Shown here in pieces: positions 45,547 through 53,618 of a stretch of DNA of 64,000 nucleotides (position 1 is the first letter of the stretch; every line of letters begins with the position of its first letter). A program made the position numbers and the translations under genes. Under the pieces are notes generated by a model that had not been told where the DNA came from, searched no databases, and worked only from the letters and a program-made list of their open reading frames with translations. The DNA comes from Flavobacterium coralii (GTDB lineage: Bacteria; Bacteroidota; Bacteroidia; Flavobacteriales; Flavobacteriaceae): the NCBI RefSeq assembly GCF_019891545.1, contig NZ_JAHDIU010000006.1, positions 1 through 64,000 on the forward strand, written 5' to 3'.

Positions 45547-46176
45547 TCAGGCAAAATCGCCTATGTCAAAATTCTCTAAATAATTATTCCGCAAAACGGA
45601 AGAACCGGATCCCATTTCCGACCCCAGGCTTTTTTCCAGCAGCTTCGCGATTCTCTGCGAAGCGTCCGGCATCGCTTGTTCCAAAAGACTGAAAAGATCG
45701 GTTCCCTGAATCTTTTGAACAATATCCACTACTTGTCTTTCCAAGGCGGGCTCCAACGTTTCTTGTTGAAGCAACGCTTGCGTAGCGCTCAGTTCATCGA
45801 AGGTAACCCCTGTGGCAAAACCATCTTCGTCATTTGGCGGCCCGTAGCTGCTCCATTCCTCATCTTCTTCTTCATACAGGTCTGGCCCTTTGTCAAAAAC
45901 TTCATCCAGCTCTTCCTGCGGAATTGCACTAAAACCTTCTTCCTTGGTTTCCATAGCAAAATTATGAGGTTGGGCCACCTGCTTTTCTTTTTGGCCTTCA
46001 CGGGCGGCAATCGTCACAGAGTGTCTTTCCAATGGTTTCGGGCTACCCATTATTTCATGCTCAATTTTTGTGGATTCCGATGATTCATTCTTGTCGCGTT
46101 TCCATCTTATAACTATTTTATCCTGTAACAGTAATCCAATTACAGCCAGCAGGCATAGAATTATAATTGCTTCCAT
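45547..46176 (-). CDS. TraD-position conjugal protein
   Basis: A 209-residue protein with an N-terminal membrane anchor (MEAIIILCLLAVIGLLLQDK), an acidic disordered stretch (ELDEVFDKGPDLYEEEDEEW) and a C-terminal helical domain (ALERQVVDIVQKIQGTDLFS; ASQRIAKLLEKSLGSEMGSG). It follows the DUF3408 gene by 2 bp. Bacteroidetes elements carry a TraD of this layout here; the exact role is not known to me. Confidence 0.65.
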   Translation of the reverse strand: MEAIIILCLLAVIGLLLQDKIVIRWKRDKNESSESTKIEHEIMGSPKPLERHSVTIAAREGQKEKQVAQPHNFAMETKEEGFSAIPQEELDEVFDKGPDLYEEEDEEWSSYGPPNDEDGFATGVTFDELSATQALLQQETLEPALERQVVDIVQKIQGTDLFSLLEQAMPDASQRIAKLLEKSLGSEMGSGSSVLRNNYLENFDIGDFA

Positions 46177-46178
46177 AT

Positions 46179-46604
46179 CTATAAAATTGGTTTATATTTT
46201 TCATTAAAGCTTTTGGTTATCTGTTCCCCAAATTCCTGAAAATGATAATCCAACAGATTATCCAAATAGGCATAAATGGTAATTTTGTCTTCTCCGATCA
46301 CCTGCACTATCCTTGAAAGTTTTTCATGGAAATCCGGCCTGATGTACACCGTCTTGCCATCACGGGCATTAGTTTCAGCCTTTTTAAAGAAAATGCTTTC
46401 GTAGTTCCCTTGCGATTTGTTCTTTGTCCTGTCTTTTTCCCTGACAGGTTGTGCCCGGGGCGGACCGATTCGATTTTCTTTGGCAAGGTCTGCCGGTTGC
46501 CCAGGTAATGTAAGGCCTTCCTTCTTTACGCCATCGACCATGAGGTTCATCATTGCTTCTTCATCGATATCGGAACCGGCTTTTCTTTTATTATTTTGGT
46601 CCAT
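46179..46604 (-). CDS. DUF3408-family protein (TraB/TraC position)
   Basis: A 141-residue protein with a charged, disordered N-terminal half and a ribbon-helix-helix-like C-terminal part (KTVYIRPDFHEKLSRIVQVI; ITIYAYLDNLLDYHFQEFGE). It lies 4 bp after the ParA-like gene. The order ParA (traA), DUF3408, TraD is standard in these ICEs. The RHS-like... more precisely ribbon-helix-helix-like domain suggests it is the DNA-binding partner of the ATPase, perhaps on the repeat region at 47400-47660 (inference). Confidence 0.75.
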   Translation of the reverse strand: MDQNNKRKAGSDIDEEAMMNLMVDGVKKEGLTLPGQPADLAKENRIGPPRAQPVREKDRTKNKSQGNYESIFFKKAETNARDGKTVYIRPDFHEKLSRIVQVIGEDKITIYAYLDNLLDYHFQEFGEQITKSFNEKYKPIL

Positions 46605-46608
46605 AGCA

Positions 46609-47376
46609 CTACAACTTTATAATCCTTAAAAATTCCTCCATGAATTGGTCCAACTGGGTGGATTTCATCAAACGTTCATCTGCCGGCATTACCGTTGAGC
46701 GAAAAATGGCTTTGCTATCCATTTCGCTCTCTTTTCGAAAGCGGGTGCTGTTTTTAATCCGGCTTCGCATAAGGCTTAATCCCAGTTCCGCTATGAGCTT
46801 ATTGTAAACATCATACAAAGGTGTGCTTTCCCTGCCATCGACCTGATTCCAGAACAGGTTGATGGACTCAATCGAGGTTTCACCTTTTTTCATAATCACT
46901 TCCTGAAGCAGCTGTGTAAAGATGAGCGTACTTTCCATTACCAGGCGGTCTGCCATAATTGGGGTAAAAATATGGTTCATGCCGGCTAGGGCCTTCAGGA
47001 TACCCGGGGTATTGACCGTCCCCGGCAGATCAAAGAAAAGCGCGTCGATGGCCACCGGAGAAGTTTCTATAAAATTAATCGCGGACTCCAATACTTCTTC
47101 CGCCCTGCTTTGTATAATGGGATAGGCCTTTTTATTGATTGTGCTGAATTGCCGGAATGCCATTTTTTTCAAAACCTCGTTTTCCATGACCATTGCCAAA
47201 TCCCTGGATTTCATTTTGACAAGGCTGTGTTGGGGAAAATCTGCATCGAAGACGGCGACATTATAGCCCAGACGGTAGTGCATCACACTTGCGGCAAGGG
47301 TTGTAAATGTACTTTTGCCAACGCCTCCCTTTTGTGAAGAAAAGGCGATAAATACTGTTTTATGATTTGTTTCCAT
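46609..47376 (-). CDS. traA: ParA/MinD-type ATPase TraA
   Basis: A 255-residue ATPase with a deviant Walker A (SSQKGGVGKSTFTTLAASVM), FDADFPQHSL (A'), FFDLPGTVNT (Walker B) and the LNQVD-equivalent FWNQVDGRES. It is the first gene of the leftward traA operon and lies next to the repeat-rich, oriT-containing intergenic region. Known roles of ParA homologues (partition, positioning) suggest stabilisation of the excised element or placement of the transfer machinery. Confidence 0.9.
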   Translation of the reverse strand: METNHKTVFIAFSSQKGGVGKSTFTTLAASVMHYRLGYNVAVFDADFPQHSLVKMKSRDLAMVMENEVLKKMAFRQFSTINKKAYPIIQSRAEEVLESAINFIETSPVAIDALFFDLPGTVNTPGILKALAGMNHIFTPIMADRLVMESTLIFTQLLQEVIMKKGETSIESINLFWNQVDGRESTPLYDVYNKLIAELGLSLMRSRIKNSTRFRKESEMDSKAIFRSTVMPADERLMKSTQLDQFMEEFLRIIKL

Positions 47377-47399
47377 ATATAAATGATTTTAGAAGTTTA

Positions 47400-47660
47400 C
47401 CATACTCACATGCGGCACTACATCCGTAGATAGGTATGTTGGCTACAACCTGCATAGGTGCATATGCAGTGGCAACCGTAAATAAAGATGTATGTGGTTA
47501 CCTAATCAGCTGCATGCACATCTTCATACGCACTTAATTATTCACATAGGCATATGATAAATTATATAAGTATGTGCTGCGGTAGAGCAGCTTGCACATC
47601 TGTGCTTACATATGCAGGTTGGTACGTACATATCTTGCTATGGTGTTATATATGGACAAA
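47400..47660. repeat. Alternating TGCATATGCA-type motif cluster next to traA
   Basis: A 260-bp stretch unusually rich in short purine-pyrimidine palindromes: TGCATATGCA (47459-47468), TGCATGCA (47511-47518), CATATG (47551-47556), ACATATGCAG (47609-47618) and GTACGTAC (47621-47628), plus many GCACA/TGTGC pieces. No gene is present. Such an iterated site beside a ParA-like gene fits a partition centromere or a relaxosome accessory region. Confidence 0.5.
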
Positions 47661-47799
47661 GGAATGCAGATGGGTACTTACTTTCTCAGTAATGGTTTTG
47701 TTTGTCCACTGATGGCAATACTCGGCGTTGTTGCATTGTGCAATGCTTTCCACTTCCCGCCTTTACTTTGTATTGGCGGTATACCAGCACTATGACTCT

Positions 47800-47998
47800 T
47801 GCCTCCCGACAGGGTTGAACCGTAACCGTTAATGGCTTTTAGGCCATTTATCCTGCTTACTCCAATCCATCCCGAAGGGTGGATTTTCTGTTCTACAGAA
47901 CAGAGCAAGTTATGTTTTGAGGCACCCGAAACAGGAAGGGTGCCTCAAAACAACTTGCCCTTGCAGGGGGCTGGAAAACGCCCTCCGAAGTCGGGGTT
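47800..47998 (+). other. oriT: Probable origin of transfer (oriT)
   Basis: A large inverted repeat (arms 47905-47927 and 47938-47958, ten-base loop) has arms running GCAAGTT...GGCACCC and GGGTGCC...AACTTGC with one bulge. A smaller dyad CTGTTC/GAACAG (47889-47902) lies just before it. The region is directly upstream of mobA-mobB and downstream of the divergent traA, the standard oriT position, and has no gene. The nick site cannot be placed by eye. Confidence 0.6.
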
Positions 47999-48022
47999 TT
48001 GTTAATTATTGAAAATGGATTT

Positions 48023-48466
48023 ATGATGAGTGATGACAACAAAAAACATAACAAAGGCGGCCGTAAGCCAAAGCTTAACCGAAGCTGCCACCGATATGTG
48101 TTTCGGCTGACAGATCAGGAAAATGTTCGGTTTTTATCCCTGTATGAAGCCTCGGGCATGAATAATAGGGCCAAATTTATCATTTCGCTTCTCTTCCAGC
48201 GTGAGATCCGGATGGTCAAAGTGGATGTGCCTGCGATGGATTACCATACACAATTGACAAAATTGTTTGGGCAATTTCGCGCTGTTGGTGTAAACTACAA
48301 CCAGATTGTCAAGATACTTTACCGTAATTTCTCTGAGAAGAAAGCCGCAGCTTATCTGTTTAAGCTGGAAAAACAGACTGTCGAGATGGCTTCATTGTGC
48401 CGGCAGATAATCGAATTAACCCAGGAATTTGAAAGCAAATATCTTGGTAAAAGACCTGAAAAATGA
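48023..48466 (+). CDS. mobA: Mobilization accessory protein MobA
   Basis: 147 residues from the ATG at 48023 (a longer frame opens at a TTG at 47999). A basic N-terminus (NKKHNKGGRKPKLNRSCHRY) precedes a ribbon-helix-helix-like segment (VFRLTDQENVRFLSLYEASG) and helices with VNYNQIVKILYRNFSEKKAA, the MobC/MobA relaxosome-protein pattern. Its stop overlaps mobB by 4 bp. It should bind oriT and help the relaxase open the DNA. Confidence 0.85.
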   Translation: MMSDDNKKHNKGGRKPKLNRSCHRYVFRLTDQENVRFLSLYEASGMNNRAKFIISLLFQREIRMVKVDVPAMDYHTQLTKLFGQFRAVGVNYNQIVKILYRNFSEKKAAAYLFKLEKQTVEMASLCRQIIELTQEFESKYLGKRPEK

Positions 48467-49740
48467 TTGCAAAAATAGGGAAAGGCGAGAATATACTTGG
48501 TGCGCTTTCTTACAACCAGCACAAAGTGGATAAGGAAAATGGGAAGGTATTGCTCACTCACAAGATACCTGACACGTTGGATAATCGCTATTCGGTAGCT
48601 ACAATATGTCGCTATTTTGAGCCCTACCTGCTAGCTAACAATAAAACGGAAAAGCCTGTCCGGCATATTTCGCTCAACCCTGATCCCGAGGACAAGGTTA
48701 CTGACGACAAGTTTAGGGATATGGCATCGCAGTATATGAAGGAGATGGGTTACGGTAACCAGCCCTATATTGTATATAAGCATACTGACATTGAGCGCAC
48801 CCATATACATATTGTGACTACGTGTGTTGAATTGGACGGAAAAAAGATCCCTGACAGTTACGACCATCCACGTTCCATGGCTATTTGCAGAAAGCTGGAA
48901 GAGCAGTACGGCCTTAAGCCCGCCCTTGAAACAAAGGAATCGCAAAATGAACGATTGTTCAAACCCGTGGAATACGCACGCGGCAATGTTAAGGCCAATA
49001 TTGCTTCTGTTATACGTCACCTACCAAAGTATTACAGTTACCAAAGCTTTGGCGCTTATAATGCTTTGCTGTCACTTTTCAATATTACTGCTGAAGAGGT
49101 AAAAGGGGAATTGGGTGGACAACCCCGCCATGGCCTTGTATATTTTGTACTGAACGAAAACGGAGAAAAAGCAAGCCACCCGTTCAAAGCGTCACTGTTC
49201 GGGAAAAATGCAGGACTGGCACAGCTCCAAAGCCATTTTGAACATTCTAAGGAAAGGATGAATGGCAGCAAAGTCAGGCCTATTCTAAAAAACACAATCG
49301 AGATCGCCATGCATAGTGCAGGTAATGAGGCCGCTTTCAAACAGCAGCTTAACGAGCAAGGCATTAACGTAGTGATTCGTCGCAACGCGGAAGGACGGAT
49401 TTACGGCATGACCTTTATTGACCATGAGAGCCGTTCGGTCTGGAACGGTTCCCAATTAAGCAAAAACCTTTCAGCCAATATGTTTAATGATTGGTGGAAA
49501 ATGGAGCAAAAAAACACATCCGCCAGTCTTTCACAAGAGGAAACTAAAGCACCGCTACATGAGCCTGAACAACAGCCACACCATCTATTTGACTTCGCAA
49601 ATACCGATAACCGCAATGATGAAGCGAACAATGAATTTTCAAGCCTACTTCCCGAATCTCAGGGCGAAGATTACGAGGAACTTGCTTTTGAAAACCGTAT
49701 GAAAAAAAGAAAAAGAAAACCAGGATCAAACAGGGCATAA
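48463..49740 (+). CDS. mobB: Relaxase MobB
   Basis: A 425-residue relaxase/mobilization nuclease: IGKGENILGALSYNQHKVDK at the N-terminus (candidate active Tyr), HISLNPDPEDKVTDD, and the metal-binding IERTHIHIVTTCVELDG (His-x-His, about residues 112-116). The C-terminal third is charged and probably disordered (KRKRKPGSNRA end). It nicks oriT and stays bound to the 5' end. MobA overlaps upstream and the coupling protein follows by 101 bp. Confidence 0.9.
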   Translation: MIAKIGKGENILGALSYNQHKVDKENGKVLLTHKIPDTLDNRYSVATICRYFEPYLLANNKTEKPVRHISLNPDPEDKVTDDKFRDMASQYMKEMGYGNQPYIVYKHTDIERTHIHIVTTCVELDGKKIPDSYDHPRSMAICRKLEEQYGLKPALETKESQNERLFKPVEYARGNVKANIASVIRHLPKYYSYQSFGAYNALLSLFNITAEEVKGELGGQPRHGLVYFVLNENGEKASHPFKASLFGKNAGLAQLQSHFEHSKERMNGSKVRPILKNTIEIAMHSAGNEAAFKQQLNEQGINVVIRRNAEGRIYGMTFIDHESRSVWNGSQLSKNLSANMFNDWWKMEQKNTSASLSQEETKAPLHEPEQQPHHLFDFANTDNRNDEANNEFSSLLPESQGEDYEELAFENRMKKRKRKPGSNRA

Positions 49741-49841
49741 TTTAATAATAACGCCAAACTAAGCCATTACTGGACATATAAAGCCATTCATCGATGGGTG
49801 CCGTGGCAGTTTCTAAATTCAGCTTTTAAAAATTACAAAGT

Positions 49842-51845
49842 ATGCAAGGGGAAGACGATCTTAGGGGGTTAGCCAAAATTATGGCGTTTATGCGTGCAGT
49901 AAGTATAATTTTAGTGCTGATGCATTTTTACTGGTTTTGTTACGGATTCTTTTTGGATCGTGGCTGGACACTCGAAATTGTAAATAAAGTGTTGGGGAAC
50001 TTTCACCGGACGGCAGGACTATTTTCAAACACCCTCTACACGAAGTTGTTTGCCCTTGTGTTGCTTGCTCTCAGTTGTTTGGGAACCAAGGGTGTAAAAG
50101 ACGAAAAGATTACATGGCCAAAAATATATAGCGGATTATGCATTGGATTTATACTGTTCTTATTTAATTGGCCCCTGTTAAAACTCACGGCTACGGTAGC
50201 CACTTACCTTTATATTCTTACTACATCGGCAGGCTATATAAGCCTAATGGTTGCCGGTGTATGGATGAGCCGCTTATTGCGTAACAATCTTATGGATGAT
50301 GTTTTCAATAATGAAAACGAAAGTTTCCAACAGGAAATCCTACTGATGCAAAATGAATATTCGGTCAACCTGCCTACAAAATTCTACTACAAAGGAAAAT
50401 GGAATAATGGCTGGATCAATGTGGTGAATCCCTTCAGGGCGACTATAGTTTTAGGAACGCCCGGCTCCGGTAAATCGTACGCCATCGTTAATAACTACAT
50501 CAAGCAGCATATTGAGAAGGGTTTCTCGATGTATATCTATGACTTCAAGTTTGATGACCTGTCCACCATCGCATATAACCATCTTTTGAAACACGCCGAT
50601 AAATATAAGGTCAAGCCCAAATTCTATGTTATAAATTTTGACGACCCCCGTAGGAGCCATCGCTGCAATCCCATAAATCCCGATTTTATGACAGACATAT
50701 CAGACGCCTATGAATCTGCTTATACCATCATGCTAAACCTGAATAGAAGCTGGATACAGAAACAGGGTGATTTCTTTGTAGAATCGCCAATTATATTGCT
50801 GGCTGCTATAATTTGGTTCCTGAAAATCTATGACAATGGGAAGTACTGTACTTTCCCCCATGCTATAGAATTGCTGAATAAAAAATACGCTGATGTCTTT
50901 ACCATATTAACTTCGTATCCTGAACTGGAGAATTATCTTTCTCCATTTATGGATGCCTGGCAGGGAGGTGCGCAGGATCAGCTTCAGGGACAGATTGCCT
51001 CAGCAAAAATCCCACTCTCGCGCATGATTTCGCCACAACTTTATTGGGTGATGACAGGAGATGATTTTTCACTCGATATTAATAATCCGAATGAACCCAA
51101 AATTTTATGTGTCGGGAATAACCCCGACCGCCAGAACATATATTCGGCTGCACTGGGACTTTATAATTCGAGAATTGTAAAGCTTATCAACAAGAAGGGG
51201 CAGCTTAAAAGTTCAGTTATCATAGACGAACTTCCCACCATTTATTTCAGGGGACTGGATAATCTTATTGCCACAGCTCGAAGCAACAAGGTAGCCGTTT
51301 GCTTAGGCTTTCAGGACTATTCTCAATTAACACGGGATTATGGTGACAAAGAAAGTAAAGTCATTCAAAATACGGTCGGTAATATATTCAGTGGCCAGGT
51401 CGTGGGAGAAACCGCCAAAAACCTCTCAGAACGCTTTGGTAAAGTGCTACAGAAGCGGCAGAGTATGACCATAAACCGTAATGATAAATCAACCTCAATT
51501 TCGACGCAAATGGACAGTCTCATACCGGCATCTAAAATTTCTACCCTCACCCAGGGCATGTTCGTCGGGGCTGTGTCCGATAACTTTGACGAGCGTATAG
51601 AACAAAAGATTTTCCATGCCGAGATTGTTGTGGATAACGAGAAGGTGTCAGCTGAAACGAAGAGTTATCAAAAGATTCCTGAAATCCTTTCATTCATAGA
51701 CGATAATGGTTCTGACAAAATGAAAGAGGATATTGAAGCTAATTACCGACAGGTAAAATTGGATATAGTCCATGTTATTGAGACTGAATTGCAACGCATC
51801 CAAAATGATCCTGATCTGCAACATCTGGTTCAGCAGAAAAAATAA
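49842..51845 (+). CDS. mobC: Type IV coupling protein MobC (VirD4/TraG-type)
   Basis: A 667-residue protein: four membrane helices in the first 150 residues, Walker A LGTPGSGKSYAIVN (about residue 206), FDDPRRSHRCNPINP, Walker B SSVIIDELPTIYF (about 460) and VCLGFQDYSQL. It links the MobB-oriT complex to the TraG/TraJ channel. It ends the rightward mob operon; the fic gene is convergent 30 bp downstream. Confidence 0.88.
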   Translation: MQGEDDLRGLAKIMAFMRAVSIILVLMHFYWFCYGFFLDRGWTLEIVNKVLGNFHRTAGLFSNTLYTKLFALVLLALSCLGTKGVKDEKITWPKIYSGLCIGFILFLFNWPLLKLTATVATYLYILTTSAGYISLMVAGVWMSRLLRNNLMDDVFNNENESFQQEILLMQNEYSVNLPTKFYYKGKWNNGWINVVNPFRATIVLGTPGSGKSYAIVNNYIKQHIEKGFSMYIYDFKFDDLSTIAYNHLLKHADKYKVKPKFYVINFDDPRRSHRCNPINPDFMTDISDAYESAYTIMLNLNRSWIQKQGDFFVESPIILLAAIIWFLKIYDNGKYCTFPHAIELLNKKYADVFTILTSYPELENYLSPFMDAWQGGAQDQLQGQIASAKIPLSRMISPQLYWVMTGDDFSLDINNPNEPKILCVGNNPDRQNIYSAALGLYNSRIVKLINKKGQLKSSVIIDELPTIYFRGLDNLIATARSNKVAVCLGFQDYSQLTRDYGDKESKVIQNTVGNIFSGQVVGETAKNLSERFGKVLQKRQSMTINRNDKSTSISTQMDSLIPASKISTLTQGMFVGAVSDNFDERIEQKIFHAEIVVDNEKVSAETKSYQKIPEILSFIDDNGSDKMKEDIEANYRQVKLDIVHVIETELQRIQNDPDLQHLVQQKK

Positions 51846-51875
51846 AGGGATATCGATTATAATACCCCTTACTTG

Positions 51876-53435
51876 CTAGTGCGGCAGCTCAGCTACCGTA
51901 TGCCCTTTTAATCCTTCACTTGCTAAAAAAGCGAGGAAGCGTGCGAAAGGCTCAATATTTTGTCCAACACTGGCATGTTCCAGGGCCTGCATATAGTCAT
52001 CGCGCTTTTCAACCGGAATAACCGTCCAGGGATAACCGCCGGAAGCCAGCATTGCATTCATTAGAAATCTTCCCATTCTGCCATTGCCATCCATATAGGG
52101 ATGTATAAACACAAATATAAAATGACCTAATGTTGCCCTTACCGAGGCTTCCGGCTCTTCTTCGAGAAGCTCAAATAAAACTGGCATTGCATCGCGCATG
52201 GCTTCAACACCTAATGGTACATGTTTGGAATTGCCAATATACACCTGATGGTTTCTATAGCCTGCCAAATCAGCAGGTTTAAGGAGGCCTGCTACCACAC
52301 TGGGATCAAACAGCTGCCTGTACCACTTAGAGTGGTCTTTATCCACGGCAGTGCCTGCAGTGTTGCCTTCAAGAATTGCTTTTATGGTTTCTTTTACTGA
52401 TTGGAAGGCCTGATAATAACCCCTTGCGGCCATAGCATCGCGCTGCTGCCTGTCAGCTTCATTCTCCTTGATGTCCCATTTTCCTGAACTTACCTTTTCA
52501 ATTAATTCGGGTGTTACCCTATAACGTTCGATGGAAAGGGAGTGGTAAGCATCAGTAATGTAAATATCGTCTACATTTTTCATGAATGCTTCATGATCTT
52601 CAGGAATTCCCGGTGCGGGAGGAAAGTGCTTTACTACTATTTCACGCATCTGCATCCACATTAACCTTATACGATTAGCATAGGGTGAACGTTCCCTGGC
52701 AGGTAACTTAATGGCAATTTTTTCTTCAAAAGGATCCTCTTCCCTTATAACATAATCCGCCTGCTTGAAAGTTTCGATGATCTGGTCGGCAATCCTGTCC
52801 CTGCCGATATTCCTAAAGGCACCGGCTAACCTGCCGGCGAGCTTGGTATGTCCATTTTCAAGCAGGACAGGCAACACCTCAGATGCGTCGCGAATCATTG
52901 ACAGGATTGTGCGGGCATCAATTGCATTGTGGGTATAAACAGCAGCAGTACAATAAATAAGGGCGGTCTGTAAGTTATAAACCCGAAGGCCATTACTGCG
53001 AATTTCTGCATATTCTTTTTCCGGCAGTTCCGTTTTCAGGTTAAAGAGGGAAGTATTGTGCGGTAATGGTGTCGGTTTATTATTCGCGTCCGGTGACCTG
53101 ACAATAAGCTGTTGCGGCACCGACCAGTTGCCCGCATGAAGCAATAGTGACTGGTCTGCGGAAAGGCACCAATTATCTCCATACTTTTTTGTTATGAATT
53201 GGGTAACAAAATCCCAGTAAGAACTATACCATGCAGTAGTTTCTCCGTCTTTTTCGGACGGGTTGGATGCTATATACCAACCTTTAGCAACTTCTTTTAT
53301 AAAGCCATTCTTAACAAGCAATTGCCTGTGTCTTGGATTGGGAATATCATCTGTGTATATACCAACTTTTCCGCTATCCTGCAACTCTTTCAGGACGGTA
53401 AGCGCTTCGACAAATCTTTCTTTTGGTGTTGCCAT
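51876..53435 (-). CDS. fic: Fic-domain protein with AbiEi-like N-terminal domain
   Basis: A 519-residue protein. Residues 1-55 look like the winged-helix of AbiEi-type antitoxins (GKVGIYTDDIPNPRHRQLLV then KNGFIKEVAKGWYIAS), continuing into an AbiEi-like region to about 190. The Fic core has HPYMDGNGRMGRFLMN (about residues 442-457), which fits the catalytic HPFx(D/E)GNGRxxR consensus, and SLSIERYRVT (about 300) which could be an inhibitory helix. It would transfer AMP or another nucleotide group to a protein. The six 24-bp repeats end 15 bp before its start, implying self-regulation by the N-terminal domain. Confidence 0.8.
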   Translation of the reverse strand: MATPKERFVEALTVLKELQDSGKVGIYTDDIPNPRHRQLLVKNGFIKEVAKGWYIASNPSEKDGETTAWYSSYWDFVTQFITKKYGDNWCLSADQSLLLHAGNWSVPQQLIVRSPDANNKPTPLPHNTSLFNLKTELPEKEYAEIRSNGLRVYNLQTALIYCTAAVYTHNAIDARTILSMIRDASEVLPVLLENGHTKLAGRLAGAFRNIGRDRIADQIIETFKQADYVIREEDPFEEKIAIKLPARERSPYANRIRLMWMQMREIVVKHFPPAPGIPEDHEAFMKNVDDIYITDAYHSLSIERYRVTPELIEKVSSGKWDIKENEADRQQRDAMAARGYYQAFQSVKETIKAILEGNTAGTAVDKDHSKWYRQLFDPSVVAGLLKPADLAGYRNHQVYIGNSKHVPLGVEAMRDAMPVLFELLEEEPEASVRATLGHFIFVFIHPYMDGNGRMGRFLMNAMLASGGYPWTVIPVEKRDDYMQALEHASVGQNIEPFARFLAFLASEGLKGHTVAELPH

Positions 53436-53449
53436 TTCTTTGTAATTTA

Positions 53450-53593
53450 GAATGTACTAATCTTAGCAAATACAAATGTACTAAAATTAGCAAACATAAA
53501 TGCGCTAAAATTAGTAAACGTAAATGCGCTAAAATTAGTAAACGTAAATGCGTTAATATTAGCAAACGTAAACACGCTAATTTTAGTCAATGC
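53450..53593 (-). repeat. Six tandem 24-bp repeats at the fic promoter
   Basis: Units start at 53450, 53474, 53498, 53522, 53546 and 53570; units 3 and 4 are identical and the outer ones diverge. Each contains CTAANNTTAG or a close variant (a palindrome with a two-base centre). On the fic strand several also carry TAnnTTTG-like promoter elements (TATGTTTG, TACGTTTG). The 24-bp period and the position point to a multi-site operator. Confidence 0.9.
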
Positions 53594-53618
53594 AAAAGCA
53601 CGTCTTAAAGCAAAGCTA

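Noticed and set aside
47905-47958. Reading the large hairpin as a terminator
   Set aside because: It is not followed by a T-run on either strand and lies between two divergent promoter regions upstream of mobA.
53450-53593. CRISPR array
   Set aside because: The 24-bp units are contiguous with no unique spacers and no cas genes are nearby.
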